Assembly: GCA_018806985.1 (NCBI GenBank) | Contig: JADANN010000061.1 | Location: forward strand, 62,001-126,000 | Length of the DNA stretch: 64,000 nt | Source: Angiostrongylus vasorum | Lineage: Eukaryota > Nematoda > Chromadorea > Rhabditida > Metastrongylidae | Reading direction: 5' to 3' | Part shown: in pieces, positions 47,001 through 58,399 of the stretch | How the letters are laid out: each line of letters starts with the position of its first letter | How positions within the stretch are numbered: the stretch's first letter is position 1 | Notes under the pieces: model-generated | Databases searched by the model: none | What the model was told of the DNA's origin: nothing | What the model saw: the letters and a program-made list of their open reading frames with translations, nothing else | Position numbers and translations under genes: made by a program

Positions 47001-50000
47001 GAAGAATGTTCTAAAAAAACTCGTGGAACGAATAAGTAAAGAAGCAACAAGGCGTAGCGAACAGATCAGAAAATCGTATCTATCTGCAGTCACTCGTTCA
47101 TCGAGCATTTCGAATTAATACTTTGTTTCAGTTGTTCAGCCCTAAAGTTTTTTTGATTGTATTCAGGCCTGTTTCATTTGAGAAACTAATCAGAGTCAGT
47201 CCATTCAACGAAGGCCAGTGAACAACTTGAATCGTTGCTGATGTCGTTGTGCGACGACAAAATTGCATGAGCGTGCGAAGTCAGCAAGCGACAACCAAAA
47301 CGACGAAACCCAATATATTAAATGCAATTTCTCTTATTGCATGAATTATTTTATGGATTTGATTCCCAAAGAGCGTGGGAAAATGACGTTTGGCGTGGGA
47401 ATCCGTTCGTTGTTCGGCAACCGAGAAATCACTGGGGGGTTTCTAAGTAGAGATAAAAGATTTGAAAAAAGCATCCGCATTGAAAATTTGTGGAGTATGC
47501 TGCATACATTAGGTCGTATTCAGAGTATGGTAGAAGTGATTTAATGCATATTAAGCTTATAGAATGACGACTTGCGGGAGCCTAGAAATCTAGTCACTGC
47601 TTCTTATCCTTCAAATAAGTCTGATGCCAATTTGCCGATCCCTGAATGATAGCCGGGTTAGTTGGGAAATAGCGTAAGATTCAAACCAACGACCACATAA
47701 GCATTGCAGGGTACACATAAGCATCTAACCACTACGCTACACTTGCCTCAAGTTTTATGCTATTTCGTTAGGTTCTAGAAACTATTCCTCTACTGCCACA
47801 CCAAGGCCTTCAGCAAAATCCGCTAAAAATCAGATGTTTAGGGTGAAAAATTGGATGTGTTGATTATTTGTAGTAAAAAATTTTCTGTGAAAACTAATTT
47901 TTGTTCCTGATGTCTCTTTTCTTTTATTGTAGCCGCGTCATACACAAAAGATCCAATTTCAGATAATCGACTAGAGATTTCATCAATGTCTTCCTGAAGT
48001 GAAAATGTAATATAGAGTGTTATCCCATGGAGCTGGCTCACTAGTTCTCAACTTTAAAATGTCTCAAAAAAAGCCGTTTTATACTAAAAGTATCCTTAGG
48101 ACGGATTTCATCCATAGTATCAACTACTCAGAATAACGTCTTATGAACAAAAGATCCAAAGACGGGTACGTCATTTCTCAAGCTCCCTAGCTATGGAGAC
48201 CATTTTTCGGCAGTCATTCCAAAAATTTCTCTATCCAGATGCTCAGTTAGTCAGCACACAACACCCACCACCGCCACCACCACCACCACCACCACCGCCG
48301 CCACCCCCATCGCAGCAGCGACACCGGCAATTAGTCGTGGTCAACAGAAAATTAGCGCACATGGCGACCCTCGATGAACTCTTGCCTAATCCATAATTGC
48401 TCTACGCCTTCGACATCACCAACCACAAACAACTCAGACGTTGATAATTGGTGTACTGAGACGATCCGACCAACTTGACTGGGCGCAGGTGACAACAAAT
48501 TGGATTAGATGATGTCGGAAAGGCGACCAGGCGTGAAAACCCTAATCTGAGCAAACGAAAACGCTAAGCTGTTGTCGAATGATCGAGAGGTGAATTGATC
48601 AAAATCGAGTGGGCTTGTAGATAGTGAGATATTTCTGATTTTTGAAGCAGACTGACCTGTATCCTTGCTTCATTGAGTTTAGTGATTCGTGCCAACTCTT
48701 CTCGCACGTAGATATCCGGATAGTGACTTTTCTATAAGTGATACAGTCGGAATCATGTGGTTGATAACACTCTTTGGCTCCTTTTTGTCAAACTCTCTTA
48801 AGCAACAAATTAGCTTTTGTTCACCTGAAATGCCGAATCGAGCTCAGCCAATTGTTCCTGTGTAAACGTGGTACGGTGACGTCTTCTAAATGCACGTAAC
48901 AATACTTTAAATTAAAACTAACTCAAAGGCAAAAAAAGTAACCCTTGAAGTATTAATGTTTTAATAGGTAATGCCACTAAGTGTTTTGCAAATAAATACT
49001 TCCAGTATGTTGAAGATACGATAACAGTGATATGAGCTTTGGTTGTTCCTTAGTAATATCTCTTCCTCATTGGTATTTAGATATTAAAGTCTCAGCAAAA
49101 AATAAACAGAAAATCTACGGATTCTTATTGTTTTTTTTTACTAATTCTCATCAAACAAAGCTAGAAAAAAATAGCTTAGTAGATTAGACTTACCGTGCTG
49201 GCGTAGATGGAATACCGGAGAGTGATGAGGAGAATACACCGCTTGGTGTTACACTTTCAGCTTTGATCTTCTTAAACGCTCCCTCTAAATGTGCGTTTTA
49301 TTTTCTTTCAGCATCTTTTGCCTAACTCTCACGATTCAAAATGAAAAACTGAAGTCGTCCTCAAGGCGCTGACAATGTGTGCAACAATTGCGCAGATGGG
49401 CGCAGACAAGTGGATAAGCAGCGGATTAAAGTGCGCGGAAAGCTCGTCCTAATGGTCGTTCACCCCTTAAAGATTACTGTAAGTGGACACAATGATGTGA
49501 TGATGTGCTGCTAAGGTCAACTAGTCATTTATTGAATGATTTAAGTGGTTATCAAGATCGCTTGCAACTTGTCGACACTGATTTACAATCAGTCACACCA
49601 TGCAGTTCCTAATTTTAATGGGACACTCCACGTATATGTCGTTTTTTTCAACAGGGTAGGTTTGTGGTGGCAAAAACGTAGAAAATAGAGAACCAAAATA
49701 AATTTTTACAAGTTAAGCAGGAGTACGCTAGGTTACAAAGAGTCGGCCAAATCATTGCTGCTTTCTGACCATTCCGTTTATTACTTCGTTCAGAATGATA
49801 TCTTCATACCAAACTGGTAATACACAACTATCTTTATGAATGAAAGGCTTGAAAAGCTTACTTGTTCAAATTTCTTTTGGTTTCTAAAGAGAACACAAAT
49901 GCATGCAGCTGCGCTACTCTAGTTCACTGAAGTGAAACCGGTTCCGCAGGTGTCTACTTAGTGGAAACCTTAGCTGTTCACACGGTCAGCGCAATTCCTT

Positions 50001-52405
50001 GGTTTTTGAGTAGCTTCCTATATGATTTTCCCTCTACTTTTAGCTAATATTGGTCAATTATTTGAGCATCTTTTGGTCAACTGCTTTAGCTCCGTAATAA
50101 TTTCTCATTGTCAGCTTAACATGGAAATGGGATTTTCGGGCTAACCGGTTGTGCCGGACGTTTATAAGAGGAAAGGTGAATCTTTATAGTAGCATTAGCA
50201 CGCGATTTTCCACTGGTCAGTAGTTTTAAAACAAATCGATAAGTTCACATAATGTTTGCCATAAAAAGAATAAAACTTTTATTCTTTTGACTCCAGTATT
50301 TTCGTTGATTGCCTACCCTCCGGTTATACAAAAACTACTTCATTTATAGGCCCTAAGCGATGTGGGTCCTGGCAATTTCTACGAAGTTTTTTAAAGTTGT
50401 TTAAAAAATCCTAAAGCTATCGCTTGACAATTCATATGAGTCACTTATTAAGAGAATTTGTAAGGACTTTATTCCCTACCATGTACTGTAGCAAAGAACG
50501 AGTAGTATTGTCGCCTTAATAGGTGGCAAATTAGATCCCAATAACTTTGTGTGCATTTTCTGTAATTGTGATTAATTTATAGCCGTAAGACATGCTGATT
50601 TATTACATTACTGCTCTACCGCGTTCGTTGGCAGAAATGTTGTCACGAAGAATGACGCGACTACCGTAATCCGGTTATACGTGCCAGGTGGGACAGTTGA
50701 TAGTCGTGCTTGTCGCTGCGCCTGCCCTACTCGTCGTATTGCCAACGACTTACTTTTCGAAAGGAGAATTGGACAACTACGGTAACATTGCTGTTGTTCT
50801 TCCATTAACTTAAATGGCAGAAAGAAAGTGGTTTCTGATTATCTGGGTGCTGTATTATGCCGTGCGAGAATTGTAAAGATGATGAAACGAATTTGGGAAA
50901 AATGTCAGGACCATAAATGTTTACTGGATGAAAAAAAGCGACGAAGATAAAGAAATAGGTAAGAAAGGCAAATTAAAAGTATTCAAGGAACAAAAACAGT
51001 ACGGAAGTGTTGTTAAAGATTCTCCGAACAAGTTAAATAGTAACAAGTAAGTCTAAAATGAAATGAATGGGAAGGGGAAAGAAATCGAAGCTAGAACTAT
51101 CTGAAAACGCTTTAGAATAAACCGTTACAAACTTTGAAGCTCAAAGCCGTATTCAAAGAAAAGGGCTCGACTAACACATAATTGAAAGTGTACAAGTGTA
51201 GTTTCCTTTTCTCCTGTTTTCGTTAATTTTGCCTTTCCTTGAAGTCTTACTGCTGTTTTTATGGTTCAAAACAAGCAAATTTAGGTTGCTCAGGCACACG
51301 CTCAGTTGCAGGTGCTGCATAGATATGGTTAGATATGATAAAACAAATTATAGATGAGCAGCAAGAGCTTGGTAGTCTGGAAAGGCTACCATGGTCTCGA
51401 TGGCAATAAATAACCTAGGAATTCAAACACGAATAGCAATAGCACTATTTTTTATTATGATTCTAAGAAGTAGGAACTACTGTCGGCTAAGAAAAAATGA
51501 TGCATTAGTTGACAAAGCAGCATAAAAAAATTGAGTTATAAAGGTTAAAGCCTAAGATTAGAGTGCTATGTCGTATAACTGCAGATTTCCTATTGTGTTA
51601 TCAATCTCCTCCGAGAATTTTTGTTCCCGTACCAAGCTTTTCGTATTCTTAAAACTATATAGGATATCCACTAATCCTGCAGTTCAGGTTTCGTTGCCCC
51701 CAATACTTAAAGACTTTATGGGCTGTTTTAAAGCGAAGTCTAAGAAGCTGAAGATGTTGGCTTGAAAAAAAATTTGACAACTAGATGTAGGAGAAGAGAC
51801 GGTGGTAGCTGAGAGCGCTCTTAGTGAGGTAATGTTGAATTGTGGTGGTCGTAGTGAATCTCGTTTGAATAATTTATCGAATATTCTTCCAACAACACGC
51901 TAAGCAACGTGCACTACGCTCAACGTAATGTGTTTAGTCGGAAATGTTTTAAATTCTATTACTTAGTAACACTAATGTCTATAATTTGGTTAAGAGAAAT
52001 TTATACTTTGGAGTATATGAGGTTTAGGTAAAGGTCTGCTGAGAGATTACACAAGGCTTGAGACACCTTGCAATAGTTTTCAACCATTTTAAAAAGTTTC
52101 TGTATCTTAGTTACTTAAAGCCAGTAGTGACAAGGTTGTCACCAAATGAATAGCTTTTTCGACCCGGAGCATCTTCTACTGAGCCCAGGACGGAATGATC
52201 AAGGTCCTACAAATGTCAGCTAAACAGTCGAACTCAAAGCCACAAGTAAGTGACTTATTGGAAAGCCTGAATGATAGCCTTGAAGCTGACCTGAACTCGA
52301 TGTGTCACCAAGAGGTCGAAGACTGGCCGAAACGGTATCTAGTGGTGATCCATAATAAGCCGCAAAGTCGTGCAAAGCGACGCCCAGATCTTTTTCCCTT
52401 GCCAT
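41043..52405 (-). CDS. unc-42: Paired-like homeobox transcription factor UNC-42 (Prop1 type)
   Basis: Eight exons join in phase: 52405-52291, 49284-49194, 48885-48825, 48731-48657, 44280-44224, 43456-43352, 42645-42557 and 41169-41043 (stop TAA), giving 239 residues. The homeodomain spans residues 69-128: HRTTFTQEQLAELD, HYPDIYVREELARITKL and VWFQNRRAKHRKQE. Gln is at position 50, and introns interrupt after homeodomain positions 21 and 46. There is no paired domain. The C-terminal part keeps SNIMRQSMYP, a Tyr/Pro-rich exon (MPYPTATPPYS) and FYQKSLALRM. In C. elegans UNC-42 is a nuclear regulator that sets the identity of command interneurons and other neurons in the locomotor and avoidance circuits. 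The start is taken at ATG 52405, one base after a strong acceptor (ttttctccag), as expected for a trans-spliced first exon; a further upstream exon is possible. Introns of 3.0 and 4.4 kb contain SINEs. The ortholog call rests on recall of the homeodomain type, not on an alignment. Confidence 0.93.
41390..41690 (-). repeat. SINE-A copy in last unc-42 intron
   Basis: ccatacaagtctgggaccag, cgccggaacgatggaaagct and the gataaagcct-like end are recognisable. It has the same strand as the gene. Confidence 0.6.
41805..42190 (+). repeat. SINE-D copy in last unc-42 intron
   Basis: It runs from cctcccaacggtttactgc to gggccgtccaagtatcc. The first bases (tatcctcccaacg) also occur about 20 bp upstream at 41784, a small local duplication. 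It is antisense to unc-42. Confidence 0.75.
42889..43265 (+). repeat. SINE-D copy in unc-42 intron 6
   Basis: It runs from caacggcttaccgcctcatc to gaccatcgaagtatccag. It is antisense to unc-42 and lies between exons 6 and 7. Confidence 0.75.
44350..44640 (-). repeat. SINE-A copy, diverged, in unc-42 intron 4
   Basis: gtaaggataaagcattcggt, tctacaatgacttgtggtag and a head with caaccactgtgctacacaag are present. Confidence 0.55.
46159..46330 (-). other. Exon-like segment within unc-42 intron 4
   Basis: After an acceptor-like gccaacttacag the minus strand stays open to TAA 46159 with a protein-like frame (SFLSYAMQLNYWHPPYG). The adjoining 46300-46390 is unusually GC-rich (ccgccgccgacgcc). It could be a cassette exon, a nested gene or conserved regulatory DNA; nothing decides between these. 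Confidence 0.2.
47490..47755 (-). repeat. SINE-A copy, diverged, in unc-42 intron 4
   Basis: gtagaagtgatttaatgcat, cttcaaataagtctgatgcc and a head with ctaaccactacgctacac match the family. Confidence 0.6.
48263..48310 (+). repeat. CCACCG/CCA repeat
   Basis: The run accaccgccaccaccaccac continues to ccgccgccaccccc in unc-42 intron 4. It creates a polyproline frame at 48193-48396 that I do not take as a gene. Confidence 0.8.
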
Positions 52406-52406
52406 C

Positions 52407-52416
52407 CTGGAGAAAA
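52407..52416 (-). promoter_or_regulatory. 3' splice acceptor just upstream of unc-42 ATG
   Basis: ttttctccag on the minus strand is followed by G and then ATG. This layout is typical of a nematode spliced-leader trans-splice site, but it would equally serve a cis intron from an upstream exon such as the short frame MSDGLSSSSTTLSQ (ends with donor gtaagc near 52635), whose phase does not fit. Confidence 0.45.
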
Positions 52417-52499
52417 CCCACACAATCACATTTCTATAATGAGTTTATGAGAGGAGAAATATTGGAGAAAAGTTAATTATTGGAGTGGAGACGCGGCCC

Positions 52500-53035
52500 A
52501 AATCGTATTTCGGCGATCCGGCGCAAAGGCTGTTGGAGTGATCCATCTATGATATTTCACTCACCACATGGTAGGTAGTTACAAGTTCGTCATAACGATT
52601 AACAGAACAGTCGACTATCAAGTTTAGGCTTACCTGTGACAGTGTTGTAGAGCTGGAGCTGAGCCCGTCGCTCATTGCGCTAGCACGACTTGAGAATGTG
52701 GGACGACACGGGCAACCGCGCCCAGATGTCAGACTACTGTAGCGGCTGTGCGCTCGCAGCCCCTCGTGCACTCTCGTCCGCTTCACATGTCGGGCGACGA
52801 TTGGCGGACGAGTTGATTGGACAGGCCTGATTTGATTACCGAAGTCGATAGGGAGGCTAGCCCGTAGAAGTTTAATCTACGAATGGATTGGATTTTCTGA
52901 GAAATGAGGGATAGTTGTGAAATTGTGAATATCGTTATGATAATATGACTGGGAACGCTCGCCTTTGATCCACAAACACTCACCAGCACTCACATCAACG
53001 ACAACAGCTGCGACAATCGCTTTTGCCGTTTTTTT
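52500..53035 (-). promoter_or_regulatory. Probable unc-42 upstream region
   Basis: About 600 bp upstream of the first coding exon, with a GC-rich block at 52660-52790 that contrasts with the AT-rich surroundings. No TATA box or specific operator is claimed. Confidence 0.3.
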
Positions 53036-53429
53036 TTCTCGTTGGCTAAATCATTCTTTTAGCAATGGTATCGCTTTACCTATATTTATTAGGACTTAAG
53101 ATACAGTGTTCAGATTATTTTAGTGCAAATAATCCAAGGTGCAATCCATAGTTAAAATCTTTCAGGTAGCTCTCCATCAACCATCTATTTCATTTCTGGC
53201 CAGTTTTTACCTCATCTAGGTTCTAGCTGTATTTTGGGATTAGGATAACCTCAGGTTCTACCATCAGATTGTAAATAAACAGGAATTAAATATTTCATGG
53301 CTATTGGTATTGTTTTTGGTATCTTGTCCATTCTTCCCTCTGATGGCATTCTCAATGTGGTCAATCGGTTTCAGAACATGCATATCGTTTTTTTAAGACA
53401 TAACCCAACGTAAGTTGTATCACATTGCT

Positions 53430-53580
53430 TGGATCGCAGCACTTCTTCAATTCGATTTATTTCTTCGTATTTTCCCTTCACCAAGTCCTTTAAACTTATT
53501 TTGCTCATGGTTTCGGCGCCCTCTTAGGGGATTCCTTCTTCTCCGTCATTAATGTTAGGCGCCTTCAGGCACACTCTCCA
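53430..53580 (-). repeat. SINE-B 3' fragment
   Basis: cttggatcgcagcacttctt followed by caattcgatttatttcttcg is the reverse of the SINE-B end (gaatcgaattgaagaagtgc type). The minus frame 53555-53740 overlaps its upstream edge. Confidence 0.5.
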
Positions 53581-53799
53581 AGTAGACGTTCTCAGGCCAG
53601 TCATAACCTTTCTCGACATCTTCGCCGTCATTGCGTTCTTGACTCCATTCCGATGTTTTTGAAGTCAACGCTGCTCTTGCACTCGCTAGCAATCCCTGCA
53701 CAAATGCATCGCTTCTTACAAGTAGCTTCTGTGATTCCATACCAAATTATTAAATCACTAAACAGCCTTTCCTATTTCTGTTGTGATAAACCAAATTAA

Positions 53800-55150
53800 A
53801 CTACTAAATGACATAAACTCAGAAAAGAAGCCAACAGCCTAAGCGAATACTTGAAAATAACGCAGTAGGGATTTAGGAAGACAAAACTGGGGCCTTCGTA
53901 TGTTGCCCTTTTTATGAGCGATTTATATGATTTTCAAAGCGTTTGTGAGAAAACTGTTTTCATATACACAGCGATTCATGAAGTCAACAATAAGCAAGTT
54001 TTTAGTGACTTTCGATAGACTTATTTAGTAACGGCACGGTTTTCCTTTAGGGGGGCCCTTTGATGTGATGCGGCACCCTAGTTTACACCACAGAGTTTAC
54101 TATACTAGTACTTAACTTGTTTTTATACAGTATAGTGTGTGACTGTAAGCAGCTAGCTGTAAGCAGCCTAAAGCTTAGATATTTTATTCACTTTTTTTCA
54201 GTTCTAGAGAATTTTCGGCTACAGTATTCTAAAAAATCAGAGGGTTGGGAATATTTTTAGTGGATCCAAGTTTGTAATAAATCACAATTTTGGCATAAGT
54301 TCCCAAGTCGACAGTATTTATTAGCCAACGTTGATTTTTATGAACATCAAAAAAGGTTGAATATTTCCAGGACACAGCGTTGTTTTCTCAAATTCGCTTA
54401 GTTGTTTCTGGTTAAGAACGCTTATCGAAATTCGTGGATTCAGTTTCGATCTTGAACAAGCCCTATTTCATGCTGCCGAAGACCTAATGGACTTTTTAGA
54501 AAGAGGTAGAGGTAGAAAGAGAAGCAGCTGATGACGAGAAGAACACTCGCCACGAAATTCGAAAGGAGCTAAATATTCAGCAAAAAGCTATTTATACTGG
54601 GAGTTGACTTTCCAAAGAAAGAGAATAGAAATGATAGAAGATGGAAAAGAGAACTTTCGGCTATTAAAAGGAATACTCTTGCTTTTCATTTAACAAAGGA
54701 CATGATAATGGATCATTCTAACCGAATCTAATCTTAACAATAATCCGATCACTCGAATGAAAATTGTTCGTCAATCTCGTGGAGGTTAAAGGAAAGTTGA
54801 TTTTCAAACATCACTCTAACCGTCCGGCCATCTTGTTCTCCTGTACAGTTTCTTCTAATGCAAGAACTTCGTCCAATTTTTAAGGTTAAATCACGGCGAA
54901 GGGCATTAATAGCAAACCTTCGTCGCTTCCCAATTAGTTCGTTTGTATTTATTTATTTATTAAGCATTAATGTGATCTAAATTAGCAGACCAGAAAAAAA
55001 GCATTTATCTTCCATTACCGAACAATCGTTGGTGTCAAGTTGAAAATCTGTACTACCTCCTATTATCGCAACAATTTGAGCGACATATTTTTTCTACATG
55101 ACGTTGCATCACTTATTTTGACTGTAGTCCTCTTAATCATTAAATAACAT
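53800..55150. other. Stretch without recognised gene
   Basis: AT-rich intergenic sequence with no supported exon or named repeat. Confidence 0.45.
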
Positions 55151-55168
55151 GAGAAAGTGCTCAAAAAT

Positions 55169-55966
55169 TTAAGCGTGTGTGAGCAACAGTGTGAGCTTCG
55201 CTTGCTTAAAGGACACAATGGTCTTCATAGTTTTCTTGGCGGTACTTGTTTTCTTGGTCATAGCGATAGCGGATAACTTGCAGAGCTGTACCATCGCATA
55301 CTTGATACTTGATACTTGAACGGCCTGTCATCACTAGTTGTACGGGCCCCAGCATAATCATCATTTTTTCGGAGATTTGCTAGCTAAGCCATTGTGGTTT
55401 CCTGGAATCCCGAGGACAGCCTGGCCAAAGTCTGGCCCAGGTCGTCACCACGACAGGCAGTCGCAGCCCTTGTGGATCAGAGGGAGATTTACCACCATGC
55501 GACTTTGATACCAAGACGGTGGTGGATCCTGGTATTGGTTTACTCTTAGGTAGGCTTCCTGATGGAAACGCCGGACTCCTCAGTTTGGGAGACCCTGTCG
55601 GGTACGAATCTCCCCGATGTACATCGCAGTCCGACACCCAGGAACATCTCCAAGCCACGATGAGGCGGTAAACCGTTGGGAGGGTACCATCACATAGGTT
55701 TACGAAATACAAGGGACCTCGTACATACCATAGTCTTGGCGAGCTACTTATGAATATACTCTGGCCCTACACCAGACTTTGGTAGGCCATACATGTAGGT
55801 CCGCATGGTTAAAGATAGAGTACTTACTGACCTCGTCGATAATTGAGCGGCCAGCCTTCACGAGTTGTTCGGACCTCGGCACATTTTCCACTCGTTTCTT
55901 CACCTCGCAGTCGTCATCTAAGGTAGTAACTGGTGCGACTTTCACACCGTGATCTAACATCGGCAG
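55169..55966 (-). CDS. Last two exons of an unidentified gene
   Basis: Exon 55966-55832 (45 codons, acceptor tacccgcag, donor gtcagtaag) encodes MLDHGVKVAPVTTLDDDCE and a charged stretch ending AGRSIIDE. Exon 55285-55169 (39 codons, acceptor tggtacag) continues in phase 0 with LCKLSAIAMTKKTSTAKKTM and ends LTLLLTHA then TAA. The intron between them contains a same-sense SINE-D whose target-site duplication reaches to two bases from the acceptor. Upstream exons are not identified; the region above is occupied by PLE and RTE remnants. No family was recognised. On the plus strand the second exon overlaps a short signal-peptide-like frame, which I consider chance. Confidence 0.38.
55301..55683 (-). 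repeat. SINE-D copy with 13-bp target-site duplication
   Basis: GTACCATCGCATA (55288-55300) and GTACCATCACATA (55684-55696) flank it with one mismatch. The tail is three ATACTTG-type units at 55301 onward, and the head is ccaacggtttaccgcctcat on the minus strand. Confidence 0.88.
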
Positions 55967-55984
55967 CTGCGGGTATAGCTAATT

Positions 55985-56095
55985 GATTTATGAATGCTTC
56001 GCTTTCTTGTTCAGCAATCGCGAGGTTGTTAAACATGTTTAACAAGAAAAACGACGCATTCATATTCCAATGCCGAGGTTAATAGAAAGTCGATC
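55985..56095. mobile_element. PLE end fragment
   Basis: cttgttcagcaatcgcgagg, ttgttaaac and, in opposite orientation, gaaaaacgacgcattcatat and ccgaggttaatagaaagtcg match the arm ends at 1490-1560 and 1960-2008. It is a short inverted junction of two PLE ends. Confidence 0.65.
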
Positions 56096-56099
56096 CTGG

Positions 56100-56880
56100 G
56101 AACTAATTGATTTAGTTGCAAACATACCAGGGTATCATTTGGATTGTGTTGCAGGATACGCTTGCTCCCTTTTAGAGTCCACTCCACAGTTCTTTTTATC
56201 CATCTGTCGCCTGTTTTTCTCACAATATGACCCTGCCATCCATGTTTCGCTATCGATGTGTTTTCTCCTGGATCTCGAAGATGAGATAGATTTCGAAAGT
56301 CAGAGCTGCGCATTTCTGCTAGACATTGTGAACATCGGCTAAAATTCTGAACACATCGTTCAAGCCTCCTGTGAGTAGTGCGTAGCCTTCTTGACGTTAT
56401 TAAAGCATAGCTCCACATCTCTGCTGCACAACAGAACGCCGGTAGGACTGTTGAGTAGAAAAGGTGAGGATGGATTTTCGCGTTCTTTAATTGCTCGGTG
56501 ACTTCTTTGTGAGGCACAAATACTATCCACGCTGCTTTCTTTCATCTGCCTAATTCCCCTTTCATGTTGTTCTCGATGTTTTTTGAACCTCCAACTGTAC
56601 ACCTACGACGTGGTCTCTGTGATTACAAATCCATTCAGTTTGATCTGATCGCTCTCGCACCATCGGTTTTTCATTACCCGTATTTTTTGCCCATTTATCC
56701 CTAACCCGATCCCACTTCCCGCTTCGTTGAGTTCACTGTTCATCGTCCCTGTATCGTTGGTACTTCTTGAGAAGATGACGATGTGATGAGCAAAACGAGG
56801 ATTTGACAGGAATTTTCCACCAAAACTTTTGCCCATCTCAAGCCAATCGAGCAGCGACGATATTACCTTTACATCTAATC
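56100..56880 (-). pseudogene. RTE-type LINE reverse transcriptase, 3' part, inactivated
   Basis: The minus strand carries the end of an RTE-clade open reading frame. 56836-56603 has NPRFAHHIVIFSRSTND, where the catalytic pair of the family's F/YADD box is replaced by HH, then an in-frame TAG. A frameshift leads into the frame at 56517-56110 with LFYSTVLPAFCCAAEMW, RLERCVQ and the family's C-terminal HGWQGHIVRKTGDRW. The protein would have nicked and reverse-transcribed at its target. The 5' part, including the endonuclease, is absent, and the frame runs straight into the PLE fragment. Confidence 0.88.
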
Positions 56881-57142
56881 AGATATTAAGTTACCTTCTT
56901 CACATGTCGTTTAGGTTCCAGCGATTTTTTCAATTTGTGCAGTTGTCTCTTAATCATCGCGCATAGAGGTAATACAGTTCAGGTGTTGGCCGCAACTTGA
57001 AAATCTATAAATTTCTGTCCTCATTGGCAAGCATAATGCTAGTCGAATGTGATCGAAGTAGAACAGAGAGAGCCATGCTAAGGAGTTCTCATGTGGTCAC
57101 CGCAGTCATTTGAGATGATGGTTGAGAGAACTTTGCTTTTCT

Positions 57143-57319
57143 AGGACTTATATTCTTCCATGGAGGTTAACGAATCCTGAGACTAGTCAAGCGATTATTC
57201 GAGCGAAAAGTAACAAGTTGAATACGAAGGACGATATGCTTAGCTGTTCTCCTAATGGTTCTGGATTGCTTCAATGGTCTTCACTTAACTACCGGATAAT
57301 AGGCAATTTCAGGGATTAA
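57143..57319 (+). other. Possible plus-strand exon, weak
   Basis: After tttgcttttctag the frame YILPWRLTNPETSQAIIRA continues to TAA at about 57319. No partner exon was found. Confidence 0.18.
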
Positions 57320-57708
57320 ATGAAGAATTTTGTTACTATCTATTCACCTGGTCATCATATCGGCTTTATTCGATTACGCAATTTGGTCGTGGTGGCGTCG
57401 GTTTGTGTTTCATGACGGCATCCCTTATTAGTATGTGACGCGAGCAAGTCAAGAGTGCTCTCCATCGAATAATAATCGCACATGACTCCCCTTTTTGTGA
57501 TGTTCGATATCGCTTACGAAAATCGAACGATATTGTGACATGTGGACGACATGGATGCCATTAATTAAACATCCATAGCAAAAACTATATGCTCAAAGGA
57601 GAACCTACGATAATGATGTCGCGGTGATGAAGATCAGAATCGTACCTGTAAGGTTGTTGAGAGATTAGTGCAGGATTACAGAGCTCGGAATAGATCTTAT
57701 GAATTGAA

Positions 57709-58310
57709 TTAAAAACTGTTAGAATCTACATATTTCCGACAATGAGAAGCGAGCTTATTTATTGATTGATCCAGAGTACTGGAGGCGATGAAGTTGGTGA
57801 AGGCAGTTCCGACCTTGGATAACTCTGTAAAGCATTTCTCGCAAAGGAAGTTGTCAAGATGCTTGAACGAGTTGTAAAGCCCACCCACTAGTGGTTTGGC
57901 GAGTATGAAGGATACGGCAGAGTTTCGCAATTCAACTCGTTCAACGTTGGCAACGTTGGTAACGTTGCGACATGTTGACAATTCTTGTGCCATACATTCA
58001 TCGACTTTTTTTCGACATTTAAACCTTCTTTAGATACTCCGAAAGCTGGGATTCCTACAGTTATTTTTTTCCGCAAGTCTGCGGAGGTTTGTGTTTGCAT
58101 TTACTTCCTCTGCGGCCTGCAATTCATCGTCATCAGTAACTGAAAGGTGTCCACAACCTCCCTCATCTTTAACGTCGAATTCTCTACGACGAAAGTCTGA
58201 AAACTGTCGCCGCACTGTGCATTGGTCAGCAGAAACTAAGCTCCATAATTCATTAATGTTCTGAACCTCTGCCATGTGGAAGGCCGGGTTTGAACTCATA
58301 AGTGCAGATT
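57709..58310 (-). pseudogene. Mariner-type transposase relic, internally deleted
   Basis: 58299-58030 on the minus strand encodes the N-terminal helix-turn-helix part (NINELW, RRREFDVKDE, VTDDDELQAAEE). The next frame (to 57888) has KKSMNVWHKN, the mariner linker. 57993-57709 encodes the C-terminal end (LDNFLCEKCFT, INKLASHCRKYVDSNSF). The central part with the DD34D catalytic residues is missing, and frames shift twice. Mariner transposases cut and paste DNA at TA targets; this copy is dead. Terminal inverted repeats were not identified. Confidence 0.85.
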
Positions 58311-58399
58311 TATCGGAATTATTGTTTTGTCATCTGAAAATTTAACCTTTAATACTTGTCAAAAATAAAATGTATATTCACTTCAATTATGCTGAGCGA

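Noticed and set aside
48193..48396. Polyproline open frame on the plus strand
   Set aside because: Created by the CCACCG/CCA repeat inside an unc-42 intron; no splice partners or family signature.
52547..52786. Upstream coding exon of unc-42 starting MSDGLSSSSTTLSQ
   Set aside because: It has a good donor, but joining it to the next exon breaks the unc-42 frame and hits a stop, so it is at most a 5' UTR exon.
55218..55320. Secreted peptide starting MVFIVFLAVLVFLVIAIA on the plus strand
   Set aside because: It is the antisense of a better supported exon and runs directly into the SINE-D tail.
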